Source: Aquibacillus koreensis (GTDB lineage: Bacteria; Bacillota; Bacilli; Bacillales; Amphibacillaceae). From it: a stretch of 64,000 bases of DNA. The DNA is taken from contig NZ_JAOALK010000043.1 of assembly GCF_025154055.1 (NCBI RefSeq), positions 62,001 through 126,000 on the forward strand. The letters run 5' to 3'. The position numbers and the translations under genes were made by a program. The notes beneath the pieces are model-generated. The model was given only the letters and a program-made list of their open reading frames with translations, made no database searches and was not told the origin of the DNA. Below, one piece after another: positions 56,278-63,613 of this stretch. The first letter of the stretch is position 1. Each line of letters starts with the position of its first letter.

Positions 56278-56381
56278 AAAAGATTCCTCCCTTTTTTCAG
56301 GAAGGGATGTAGTGTGATTATTTTAGTGTGAAGGCACCCTCCTTATAATTTTTTATATGGTAAAATGATTACCTTTTTCTG

Positions 56382-57074
56382 TTATTCTCCGCTATAATGT
56401 GGAAATCTCATAACATTCCCACGGCTTTTCACCTTAATAAAATCTGAATTTATCCTTATTACATCTTTACTAACAGGCTGCATTATAGCGTACCATAAAA
56501 TACAATCTGAATCTTCTTCGTCAAAAATCTCAGCAAGCACATAAACAAGTTCACCTTCATCGAACCAAACATCGAGACCTGCCACATTTATTCCAAAACT
56601 GCCTGTAATTTCTCCAATATGGTAACTGTTCATTTTGTTATCCAGCACAATTCCCCCTTCATTATAAAGAGTGGTAAGGTTTTTTACTTGGCAAACCTCT
56701 CCATTCATTTTTAGATTTAAGCATTTAGAATTTAGTACTGAAAGATCAATAAGCGTAATTTCCTTCTCATTAATTATTTTCAAAAAGGAAAGGAGTTCCT
56801 CACTATCTCTACTCAATTCATAGAGATGGTGAACAATAATACAATCTGCTTCACCCTTGATAATGTAATCAATAAGCGTACCGCCACCAACTCTCGAAAT
56901 TAAAGGTGATAAACCGCTAGAACCCCTATCTTCTATAATTTCTTCTATTAATATTCCTTGTTTTGTACAGTAAGTTGCTATATCTTCTTTTCTTAATTGA
57001 ACAATATCCTCAGTGTTTAATTCTAACGATGCTGTTCTAATATAACCAACTGCTGTTCTTAATGGTTTTAACAT
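56382..57074 (-). CDS. Resolvase-fold protein lacking catalytic serine (paralogue 1)
   Basis: About 230 residues. N-terminal ~125 align with the resolvase domain of recombinase 2 (TAVGYIRTASLE, EDRGSSGL, IIVHHLYELSRDSEEL). By ungapped alignment from the Tyr of YIR, the nucleophile position is Ala15 (Ser16 is next to it). The Arg of YIR and the LSR Arg are kept, but the Asp-Arg before LSR is Tyr-Glu. The remaining ~105 residues match no domain I know. ATG at 57074 has GGGAGG with 9-nt spacing; the ATG at 57083 is too close. Directly upstream of recombinase 2 and co-directional. Confidence 0.75.
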   Translation of the reverse strand: MLKPLRTAVGYIRTASLELNTEDIVQLRKEDIATYCTKQGILIEEIIEDRGSSGLSPLISRVGGGTLIDYIIKGEADCIIVHHLYELSRDSEELLSFLKIINEKEITLIDLSVLNSKCLNLKMNGEVCQVKNLTTLYNEGGIVLDNKMNSYHIGEITGSFGINVAGLDVWFDEGELVYVLAEIFDEEDSDCILWYAIMQPVSKDVIRINSDFIKVKSRGNVMRFPHYSGE

Positions 57075-57200
57075 TTTTATCATCCTCCCTTTTGATAGAA
57101 AGGGATGTGTTATAAAGTAATAGTATCAATGCACCCTTTAAATCTATTTTGTTTGTGTTATCGTTAATTAAATCCGTGACTCTTTATCATTATGTGGCAG

Positions 57201-57620
57201 CTATCTTTTAAGCTGCCACCCTATGTCTGCTATTTCTTTTTCGAGTTTTTCTCTTAACTTAGGGTCCATAATTGGCCTAAGTTTCTCCCACATAAGTAAC
57301 TCAACAACTTCAATATTATGTTTTAAAAAAAATGCCCTTAATTGCTCCCATTCCTCTTCCTCTACACAATCCGTTAGATCACTGACCAGAAAGAAGTCAA
57401 TGTTATTTGAATTCATCTCAACGAAATTCAGCATTTCTTTCCCAGCGTAACCATTTCTAATCGGGTTATGAAACTCATAATCTACAATATCCTCAAACAA
57501 ATTAAGGAGTTTGATATCATGGACTCTGCAAAAATCTTGAATTTTGTTTTTAGTTCTGTTTACATTATTTTGGTCAGATTGTTCTTTTACTGTCATAACA
57601 TAAGCAATTGCTTTACTCAT
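57201..57620 (-). CDS. Resolvase-fold protein lacking catalytic serine (paralogue 2)
   Basis: 139 residues of N-terminal resolvase fold only: KAIAYVMTVKEQ, NKIQDFCRVHDIKLLNLFED, IDFFLVSDLTDCVEEEEWEQL, LRAFFLKHNIEVVELLMW. The serine position is Val11, and the motif arginines are missing. The stop lies within a hairpin (GTGGCAGCT/AGCTGCCAC, 57194-57219). It overlaps the preceding gene by 4 nt. Confidence 0.72.
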   Translation of the reverse strand: MSKAIAYVMTVKEQSDQNNVNRTKNKIQDFCRVHDIKLLNLFEDIVDYEFHNPIRNGYAGKEMLNFVEMNSNNIDFFLVSDLTDCVEEEEWEQLRAFFLKHNIEVVELLMWEKLRPIMDPKLREKLEKEIADIGWQLKR

Positions 57621-57907
57621 TTTGCCACCCTCATTCTTTTCTTGCCTCCAGAAGTCTCCATAACCATTAATTTTCCGAAAGCATAAAGGAGTAATATATC
57701 AATGTCATTTCTCCTATCTAAATCATTGTGCATTTGAATTTGTGCAATTCTTGGTTCTTTTGGAGAAGAGCAAACATCCTCATACACCTTAACCAATTCC
57801 CACCCATTTTGATCACACACAGTTTTGAAACTTTCCATAACAAATTTGTGGTATGGGTGATTCCTGCTTTCTTGCTTTACACTTACATATCCAATGACTT
57901 TTTTCAC
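57617..57907 (-). CDS. Resolvase-fold protein lacking catalytic serine (paralogue 3)
   Basis: 96 residues: MKKVIGYVSVKQESRNHPYH at the start, KTVCDQNGWELVKVYEDVCS in the middle, DILLLYAFGKLMVME near the end. The first strand and the ELVKVYED helix-strand unit match resolvases, but the nucleophile position is Lys11. It overlaps the genes on both sides by 4 nt (ATGA). Confidence 0.72.
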   Translation of the reverse strand: MKKVIGYVSVKQESRNHPYHKFVMESFKTVCDQNGWELVKVYEDVCSSPKEPRIAQIQMHNDLDRRNDIDILLLYAFGKLMVMETSGGKKRMRVAK

Positions 57908-58590
57908 TTGCCCGCACCCCCAATAATGATTTCAATTAGTTCGTCAATTTGATTGTCTAATGGTCCAACATTATTCCAACGCATTTCCTCTGAATACATT
58001 GGCTTATCATGCACAAGAAAAACATCGATACCACGTTCCTGACTGATGAATATGATTAGTTCTTCGGCAGCAAAAGATTCCTTGGTAATAGGGTTTTCTA
58101 TATCGTCATCGATAAAGAAGAAACCAAGAAATTCTTTATTGTTTTCCTGACAATGATTTTTTACCTCATCACATAATGAGCCAATTAGTTCATTGTCTGA
58201 TTTCTTGAAGTCAGCCAATACAAAACCCACTGCCTTTTTAATGTTCTTTTTTGTTGATGCCTCGTTTTCCAAATACTCTATTAAGCCTTCCTTATTTATC
58301 CCTAGGTTCAGAGTTTGGTCAGTTTCCAGTTCTTCATGAGGTGTTTGATCTTTATCATGAATAATATAGATTTCAACTCCATATTCTCTGCTTGCTAATC
58401 TATACATTTCTTCACCTATTTCTTCTGATGGAAAACGATTTTCTAATGGATCTTCTCGAAAAACGAATTCTGTAAAGTATTGTTCCTTTGCCTTACTAAG
58501 TTCTAAAATCTCTTTACACTTCTTGAAGATGGTTATTTTATTTGATTTTTCGGGGTCATATATTACTAATCCCATTGCTTTTTTAAACAT
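57904..58590 (-). CDS. Tandem-duplicated resolvase-fold protein (paralogue 4)
   Basis: 228 residues made of two homologous halves: KKAMGLVIYDPEKSNK...EYGVEIYIIHDKDQ and KKAVGFVLADFKKSDN...ERGIDVFLVHDKPM. Each half carries the first beta strand and the DxF[LI]VHDK strand of the fold; neither has Ser at the active position. The internal duplication is unique in the array. AAAGGAGGTAATGAACG precedes the ATG. Confidence 0.72.
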   Translation of the reverse strand: MFKKAMGLVIYDPEKSNKITIFKKCKEILELSKAKEQYFTEFVFREDPLENRFPSEEIGEEMYRLASREYGVEIYIIHDKDQTPHEELETDQTLNLGINKEGLIEYLENEASTKKNIKKAVGFVLADFKKSDNELIGSLCDEVKNHCQENNKEFLGFFFIDDDIENPITKESFAAEELIIFISQERGIDVFLVHDKPMYSEEMRWNNVGPLDNQIDELIEIIIGGAGK

Positions 58591-58615
58591 CGTTCATTAC
58601 CTCCTTTTAATTAAG

Positions 58616-58643
58616 GGTAGCTGTTCTCATGAAAGCCACCCTA
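58616..58643. repeat. Intergenic hairpin in the resolvase-like array
   Basis: On the minus strand GGGTGGCT pairs with AGCTACCC (one G:T). It sits between paralogues 5 and 4, upstream of AAAAGGAGG, with no T run. Confidence 0.55.
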
Positions 58644-58655
58644 TTAAATACATGA

Positions 58656-59003
58656 TTAAGCGTTCATAATATTGTGGATAAAAAGTTCTTTCGCTACTGC
58701 TTCACCTATTTCCATATCCTCCATAAAGACAAAGTCAATTTCGTCAGGTCCATAAATTACATACTTTCCGTAACAAAATATGATTGTCACTTCTGCAGAA
58801 CTTTTACCATCTTTCATTTCTTGAAGTAGTCTTCTGGATGCCTTTTTAGGGCTAGCATTTTGAGTAACTTTATCTTGATAAACATCGATCAATTCCCAAT
58901 TTTTTTGTTCACAAATTTCCTTCATACCCTCTATTACTAACTTATTTAATAGACTGTTTGTAATGTCTTTTCGTACTTTTATATATCCAACGGCCTTTTT
59001 CAT
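58656..59003 (-). CDS. Resolvase-fold protein lacking catalytic serine (paralogue 5)
   Basis: 115 residues: MKKAVGYIKVRKDITNSLLN, KEICEQKNWELIDVYQDKVT, EVTIIFCYGKYVIYGPDEID. The nucleophile position is Arg11; only the first strand and the WELIDVYQD unit recall resolvases. Strong ribosome site (AAGGGGGAGATTGA). A perfect 12-bp hairpin lies upstream. Confidence 0.72.
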   Translation of the reverse strand: MKKAVGYIKVRKDITNSLLNKLVIEGMKEICEQKNWELIDVYQDKVTQNASPKKASRRLLQEMKDGKSSAEVTIIFCYGKYVIYGPDEIDFVFMEDMEIGEAVAKELFIHNIMNA

Positions 59004-59036
59004 TCAATCTCCCCCTTGTTTAAGTTTGCTATTTTA

Positions 59037-59069
59037 TTTGCTCTTACCAAAGCGCTGGGTAAGAGCAAA
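59037..59069. repeat. 12-bp perfect hairpin in the resolvase-like array
   Basis: TTTGCTCTTACC pairs with GGTAAGAGCAAA around CAGCGCTTT (minus-strand reading). It lies between paralogues 6 and 5. There is no T run. Confidence 0.7.
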
Positions 59070-59194
59070 ATGTTTGATAAGTTTCTTAAAGTTTTTTTCA
59101 ACTTCCTCTTCACAAGAAATTAACCTTGTGGTACTATATGTGTAACCAAGAAATTATCAATCTGATAATAAGGTTATATAGATACCGCAAATAT

Positions 59195-59485
59195 CTATAT
59201 AATTTCAAGTTGACCATCTGGTGACATAATCATATAGCGACCTAACGCAAAGTTAATGAGATAGTCACCCTTATTCTTTTTTCTTATAAGTTTACAAAGT
59301 TCTTTAGTAGGTTGCGGTTTACTTTCATCAGAAAATCTATCTTCATAGACTTTTACTAGTTTTAAATTTTTATGTTTACAAATTTCCTCAAATCCTTTAA
59401 AGATTTGTTGATAATACTCATGATTGCTTTCGGCAAATTCCTTTTCTACTAAAAAGTAACCGAATGCTTTAGTTTGCTTTTTCAA
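59195..59485 (-). CDS. Resolvase-fold protein lacking catalytic serine (paralogue 6)
   Basis: About 96 residues: KKQTKAFGYFLVEKEFAESN, FEEICKHKNLKLVKVYEDRF, YLINFALGRYMIMSPDGQLE. The active position is Glu14. A longer frame from 59527 lacks a ribosome site; GAGGAGGAGATGCT precedes the TTG at 59485, which puts KKQTKAFGY at the N-terminus like its paralogues. Confidence 0.7.
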   Translation of the reverse strand: MKKQTKAFGYFLVEKEFAESNHEYYQQIFKGFEEICKHKNLKLVKVYEDRFSDESKPQPTKELCKLIRKKNKGDYLINFALGRYMIMSPDGQLEII

Positions 59486-59544
59486 AGCATCTCCTCCTCT
59501 TTTATAGTTGTGAATGTGACCCCTCATTTTGTCTCTCTACTTTC

Positions 59545-59856
59545 TTAACCTTCTTCAATCATTTTTGAGAAATAAGTCTCAATCTCATCGACTTTATCAT
59601 GTTTCTCTAACCAAGCGTATGTTTGATCATAATTTAGTAGACTAATAGTTTCAATTCCCCATGTTTCGTTTCCGTTAGACTCACTATATTTAGTAAGCGG
59701 TCCTCCTTGAGCATGTAAGAAGAATTGCCCTGATATAGTCAAATATAGATCCTCATATAGATGGTTAAAATCAGTAGAAGGTAACTCATTACTATACTCA
59801 GCAATTAATTTTGCCTTCTTGGTATCATAAATTTTACCCTTAATAATTTTCCTCAT
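59545..59856 (-). CDS. Conserved small protein of mobile elements
   Basis: About 103 residues: MRKIIKGKIYDTKKAKLIAE, DLYLTISGQFFLHAQGGPLTKY, GIETISLLNYDQTYAWLEKH. This pattern (IIKGKxYDTxxAxxIAE...FFLxxxGGP) recurs in small unnamed proteins of Firmicute integrative elements; the function is unknown. AGGAGG with 8-nt spacing supports the ATG at 59856 rather than 59865. It heads the array of resolvase-like genes. Confidence 0.72.
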   Translation of the reverse strand: MRKIIKGKIYDTKKAKLIAEYSNELPSTDFNHLYEDLYLTISGQFFLHAQGGPLTKYSESNGNETWGIETISLLNYDQTYAWLEKHDKVDEIETYFSKMIEEG

Positions 59857-59975
59857 TTTGAACACCTCCTATCTAAAATTTTAATCAACAATTCAACATC
59901 ATTTTCAAGTTGCTGCTGATTGATAAGAAGTATATTACACCTTTCTTTTGTTTGACAACCCCTGAAAGCGCGCCT

Positions 59976-60005
59976 AAATTCGTAGATAAAAACATTTTTT
60001 TCCAT
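59976..60005 (+). repeat. 30-bp direct repeat, copy A
   Basis: AAATTCGTAGATAAAAACAT then TTTTTTTCCAT-like end; 29 of 30 bases identical to copy B at 60118-60147, 142 bp away. Confidence 0.8.
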
Positions 60006-60117
60006 ATTAGAAGTATTAATATGTCTTTTTTTAAAATGGATTGCTTATATATCAACCTTCTTTCTGATTTATCAATGTGCCTTTTTCTAATAAATTTTTT
60101 TCAAAAAAAATTTTATG

Positions 60118-60147
60118 AAATTCGTAGATAAAAACATTTTCTTCCAT
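60118..60147 (+). repeat. 30-bp direct repeat, copy B
   Basis: Same sequence as copy A except one C for T. It is AT-rich, suggesting an iteron, an operator or a recombination site. Confidence 0.8.
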
Positions 60148-60384
60148 TTTTCCTGTTCATATTGCTAAATTTGCGACATCAATTTCTAGAAGCACCCACC
60201 TTAACGATCAATATTAAACATCCATACCGGTCCTCTTAAATCTTAAAAAAGACTATTTTCGCCCTTCTGGGACCATTATGGGCAAATTAAATTAAATGTT
60301 AACCCTTTTTGGGCGTCCTCTATTTTATTCTTTTTTTATATGCCTAAGATGATAATAAACCCTTTATGTATAGGGGGGGCTTCT

Positions 60385-60465
60385 GTGAAAAAAATGATTG
60401 CACCCGAAAAAAATGAAAAAAATGAACAATTAGTATTCATTATTAACTGTTTTAATAATCACTAA
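60385..60465 (+). CDS. Possible 26-residue peptide
   Basis: GTG start 5 nt after a GGGGGGG run; encodes MKKMIAPEKNEKNEQLVFII followed by NCFNNH. A bidirectional terminator follows within 60 nt. The ribosome site is good but the peptide is unknown; chance is possible. Confidence 0.35.
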   Translation: MKKMIAPEKNEKNEQLVFIINCFNNH

Positions 60466-60517
60466 TAGTTTTTATGATTATAATAGTTATAATGAAAATA
60501 ATGATTGCTACTTATTA

Positions 60518-60554
60518 AAATGCAGCCAGCTTTTTTGATAAGCTGGCTGCATTT
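60518..60554. terminator. Bidirectional terminator after the primase-helicase
   Basis: AAATGCAGCCAGCTT pairs with AAGCTGGCTGCATTT around TTTTGAT. Confidence 0.8.
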
Positions 60555-60561
60555 ATTTCCC

Positions 60562-63213
60562 TTACTTCATAAGTTCTATCAATTCCTTTTGTGAAAATGA
60601 TATGTATTCCGCACCCACCACTGGTAGATTACTTAAAATAAGAACTTTTGCTGGATATCTATTTACTCTCGCTCGTCCAATTGCCTGTAGCAATTGGCTT
60701 TCTACAAGGTAGAATTGGACTTCTTTTAACAGAGTGTCACTGCTGTACGTAGTAAAGTAGAATCGTAAACCGTTTCTTTCAACAGGTATGTATTCCATTC
60801 TACTTTCCTCTAGACCCATGCGGTAGCCTAAGGCCACACTTATTAATAGATATGCAATTGGATTAAGATGTGGGGTTCCAATTACAGTTATATTCTCCCC
60901 TTTTAAATCATCTATTCCCTCGGTATTACCGAAATATATCTCTTCTTTCTTCTCATAATTAAAGAAATCTTTGTATGTAATTACCTCACTGTTTGGGTTA
61001 TATCGTTTCATAAGGTTTTCAGCCAGCCGCTGTAGCACTTGTTGGTTTTCCTTGATTGTGTATCTACTAAAACTCTTTGATGTCACCTGTAGCATACTAC
61101 CCTTTGGCTCTACAAATCCTAAATCAACAAACTTTACTTCTTCGCCAAACACTAGTTTAGATATTTGTTCGTTAATAGTGGCGCTTAATATAATTGTCTT
61201 TTTACTCGAAGGAAGTTGATTCCTTTGGATAAAGTATATGTAATCTGTATTGTTATTTTTTTTCTTAAGGAAATAATCACAATTTAGAAACCCCAAAACA
61301 TTTGAACTGATGGTTGATTCCTCTACAATGGTTTGTTCAAGTTCTCTTACCGATGGCAATAAAAACGATGACCGTTCTTGAACTATGTCATATGGTGCGT
61401 TCATTATCATATGCTGTAATGTACGGATGACTTCCTTATTCCCTTCATTATCCTGCAACTTTGTAAAAGCAAATACAAGATCAGACACCTTCATATGAGA
61501 GATAGGGAATAGATTAGGTATCGGGTCCTCATCAAAAATAACCGTTGAGTTTGAATTATCATTTGTAAAAATGGAGCGCTGATGAGTGGTAAGCAGCAAC
61601 TCCTCTTTTGCAGATTTCACCTTTTCCAAATCGTTAAGAAACCTAGATATTTCCTCGTTTTCATTCGAAATTTTCCTTAAAAATTTATTGACGGTCTTAT
61701 ATGCACCGATATTATAGAGATGGTCAATTTTATCGGAGAATGGTTCTTCCAACAAAGGTAATTCTGGGACTTTTAGATGCTCAATACTTTTAGCATTTAA
61801 ACGCTGGGACACTTCTTCTTTCAATTTATGAGTAGGGAACGCAATGCTGAAACTATTTTCTTGTGCGAGGTTAACAATTGCTTCTGTTTTACCCAGACCC
61901 GTTGGTGCTTTAATTACATAGACACCTTGGTCCTTATTATACATAATGTCCTCCAAGACCTCTTCTAATTTCTTATATACTTCGTCAACTTCTCGAAATT
62001 GAGGTTCTTGCAGTACTTGCACACTTCCCCTTGGCAGTTTACCTTGCTCTATCATATTGTTCGAGTGGATACATTCGTCAGCAAAAGGACAGTAAGTATC
62101 GCATCTTGTTGGTGTATAATTCATTTTCTTAATCTGGTTCATCATTAATGACCACTCTTCTTTTTTGTTAAGATAATCCTTTCGGGAGTTAATGATATCT
62201 ATTACTTTCGATTTTCCTCCCTCAATATTTAACAAATTGGTCATTAGCCCGAACATTTCATGATGATACAACCAATAATCTCCTGAAATCCCTTTCCGAT
62301 AAAGTTTGCATCTTTTCTTTAGATTTTCAAAAGGAAAGTTTCGTATCAGTTTCACTTCATGTTCACGAAAAAACTTGTGTTCATGTGTAAAACTTTTATC
62401 ATCTTGAAAAGAATCCCTAGAGAACACCAAGTAATATGAATAATGACTATTTTTTGCACGCGTACTATAGTAATTAATAGTATTGGTGCGGTTTTCTGTC
62501 TTAGATATGTACAAAGAATTATTATCGCTAATCGGCAAGTCTTTCTCTTCAGCCTTCTTATAATGAGGATATCCTCTATGAAGTGCCAGTCCTGATGCCT
62601 TGCAGAATTTCTTCATTTCCCTTGTTGCATTTGAGCCAGACTTTATCTTGTGTACTACCGCATCTAAAATCTGCGGAACGCTAACAATTCCACGATGGAC
62701 AAATTCAATTTTCATCCCTCCGAAAAGAATCCTCGCTGCGTCATTAGCATTTTTGTCTGATGAAGGAAACAGGGTTGTTAATGCGGTTTGAATGACATTC
62801 CTAACTCGTAAATCCTGAATTTCTTCATCCAAAATAAACACTATGCGAAATTTTTGGTGTTCTTCCGTATGACTAAAAGTTGAATAAATGAAGGTAGGTG
62901 TCACTTTCCATTCCGCACTAAGTTTGATTGCCTCACCGATCCGTAATCCTGAATCTATATCCAATGCGAAGACCTGCTGACTTTTCCAACTTTGATTTAA
63001 CCTCTGCCCATCACTAAATAGAGCCGGTGTAAAAGATCTAGCATTTGGAACTGTTACACTATTCATTAATTCCTCAATGGATAAGTTAACAGAGTTACTG
63101 GCAATCCTTTCTGAAATCTGCATGACCTCATTCTTTTTTGGTTTTTTATTAAAACCCACTTGATCCAAACAAACACTAATTTTTTCTTCTAAAATATTTT
63201 TCTCTTTAACCAT
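60562..63213 (-). CDS. Primase-helicase fusion of the mobile element
   Basis: 883 residues. N-terminal archaeo-eukaryotic-type primase signs (~85-180): FALDIDSG (DxD), STFSHTEEHQKFRIVF, and DAARILFGG. A Cys cluster CDTYCPFADECIH (~375-390) follows. The C-terminal half is an SF2-type helicase: Walker A KAPTGLGKTEAIV (~430), Walker B VIFDEDPIPN, motif III ILSATINEQ, motif VI LQAIGRARVNR near the end. It probably starts and unwinds replication of the element. AGAGGAGGGATACG precedes the ATG. Similar in principle to replication helicases beside ccr recombinases in SCC elements, though a different family. Confidence 0.82.
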   Translation of the reverse strand: MVKEKNILEEKISVCLDQVGFNKKPKKNEVMQISERIASNSVNLSIEELMNSVTVPNARSFTPALFSDGQRLNQSWKSQQVFALDIDSGLRIGEAIKLSAEWKVTPTFIYSTFSHTEEHQKFRIVFILDEEIQDLRVRNVIQTALTTLFPSSDKNANDAARILFGGMKIEFVHRGIVSVPQILDAVVHKIKSGSNATREMKKFCKASGLALHRGYPHYKKAEEKDLPISDNNSLYISKTENRTNTINYYSTRAKNSHYSYYLVFSRDSFQDDKSFTHEHKFFREHEVKLIRNFPFENLKKRCKLYRKGISGDYWLYHHEMFGLMTNLLNIEGGKSKVIDIINSRKDYLNKKEEWSLMMNQIKKMNYTPTRCDTYCPFADECIHSNNMIEQGKLPRGSVQVLQEPQFREVDEVYKKLEEVLEDIMYNKDQGVYVIKAPTGLGKTEAIVNLAQENSFSIAFPTHKLKEEVSQRLNAKSIEHLKVPELPLLEEPFSDKIDHLYNIGAYKTVNKFLRKISNENEEISRFLNDLEKVKSAKEELLLTTHQRSIFTNDNSNSTVIFDEDPIPNLFPISHMKVSDLVFAFTKLQDNEGNKEVIRTLQHMIMNAPYDIVQERSSFLLPSVRELEQTIVEESTISSNVLGFLNCDYFLKKKNNNTDYIYFIQRNQLPSSKKTIILSATINEQISKLVFGEEVKFVDLGFVEPKGSMLQVTSKSFSRYTIKENQQVLQRLAENLMKRYNPNSEVITYKDFFNYEKKEEIYFGNTEGIDDLKGENITVIGTPHLNPIAYLLISVALGYRMGLEESRMEYIPVERNGLRFYFTTYSSDTLLKEVQFYLVESQLLQAIGRARVNRYPAKVLILSNLPVVGAEYISFSQKELIELMK

Positions 63214-63613
63214 CGTATCCCTCCTCTCTATAAGGAGGAGTATGGTATTTTTGTTAGTAGTCTAATGAAATTCTCTGATTTTTCTTCTTTATCAACTCCT
63301 CTTAACAATTAATTCAATGGTTACAGCTACATATTATGTGACCTAAAATTCCTTTTCAAATTTTTAGCGTAAGTATTTCATGATATATGTTTACATTTTA
63401 AAGGACTTTGGACTCTAAAATTGAATCATGATGATGAAAAACCCTTAAAAACCTTACTAAAGAAAGGAAAGGAGAATGTCGTAGAAAAACGTCGTGGAAT
63501 TACTATTCCACGTAATAAAAGACTTGATTTTGATTATTTTCAATATCCAAATCGGCTATTAACTCAAGAAAATTTTGTCGTGGAATAAATTAACCTAAAA
63601 ACGAGGTGATTCT
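63214..63613. other. Intergenic region between primase-helicase and tyrosine recombinase
   Basis: Holds a palindrome CGTGGAAT-TACT-ATTCCACG (63493-63512) and a matching half site GTCGTGGAAT at 63577-63586. A 56-codon frame from TTG 63421 to 63592 ending ...LTQENFVVE has no good ribosome site and is not called. Confidence 0.45.
63493..63512. repeat. Palindrome near the tyrosine recombinase start
   Basis: Perfect 8-bp arms CGTGGAAT/ATTCCACG with 4-nt spacer; half-site GTCGTGGAAT repeats at 63577, 27 bp before the recombinase start. It may be an operator or arm-type recombinase site. Confidence 0.5.

Larger units (their letters stand above)
59866..60561. other. AT-rich intergenic region with direct repeats
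   Basis: No large gene. It holds a 30-bp direct repeat in two copies, a TTGACA-N17-TAAATT promoter-like pair at 59953-59981 on the plus strand, a possible 26-codon ORF, and a bidirectional terminator before the primase-helicase stop. It could be the replication origin or control region of the element. Confidence 0.5.

Noticed and set aside
56382-59527. Array genes as decayed fragments of one large recombinase
   Set aside because: Each begins with the same N-terminal strand, has its own start and ribosome site, and neighbouring genes overlap by 4 nt; frameshift fragments would cover successive parts of one protein instead.
59910-60131. 73-codon plus-strand frame over the direct repeats
   Set aside because: No ribosome site and very AT-rich; its reading crosses both repeat features.
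63421-63592. 56-codon frame starting TTG before the tyrosine recombinase
   Set aside because: No properly spaced ribosome site and it runs through the palindrome; it may be a remnant, but support is too weak to call.
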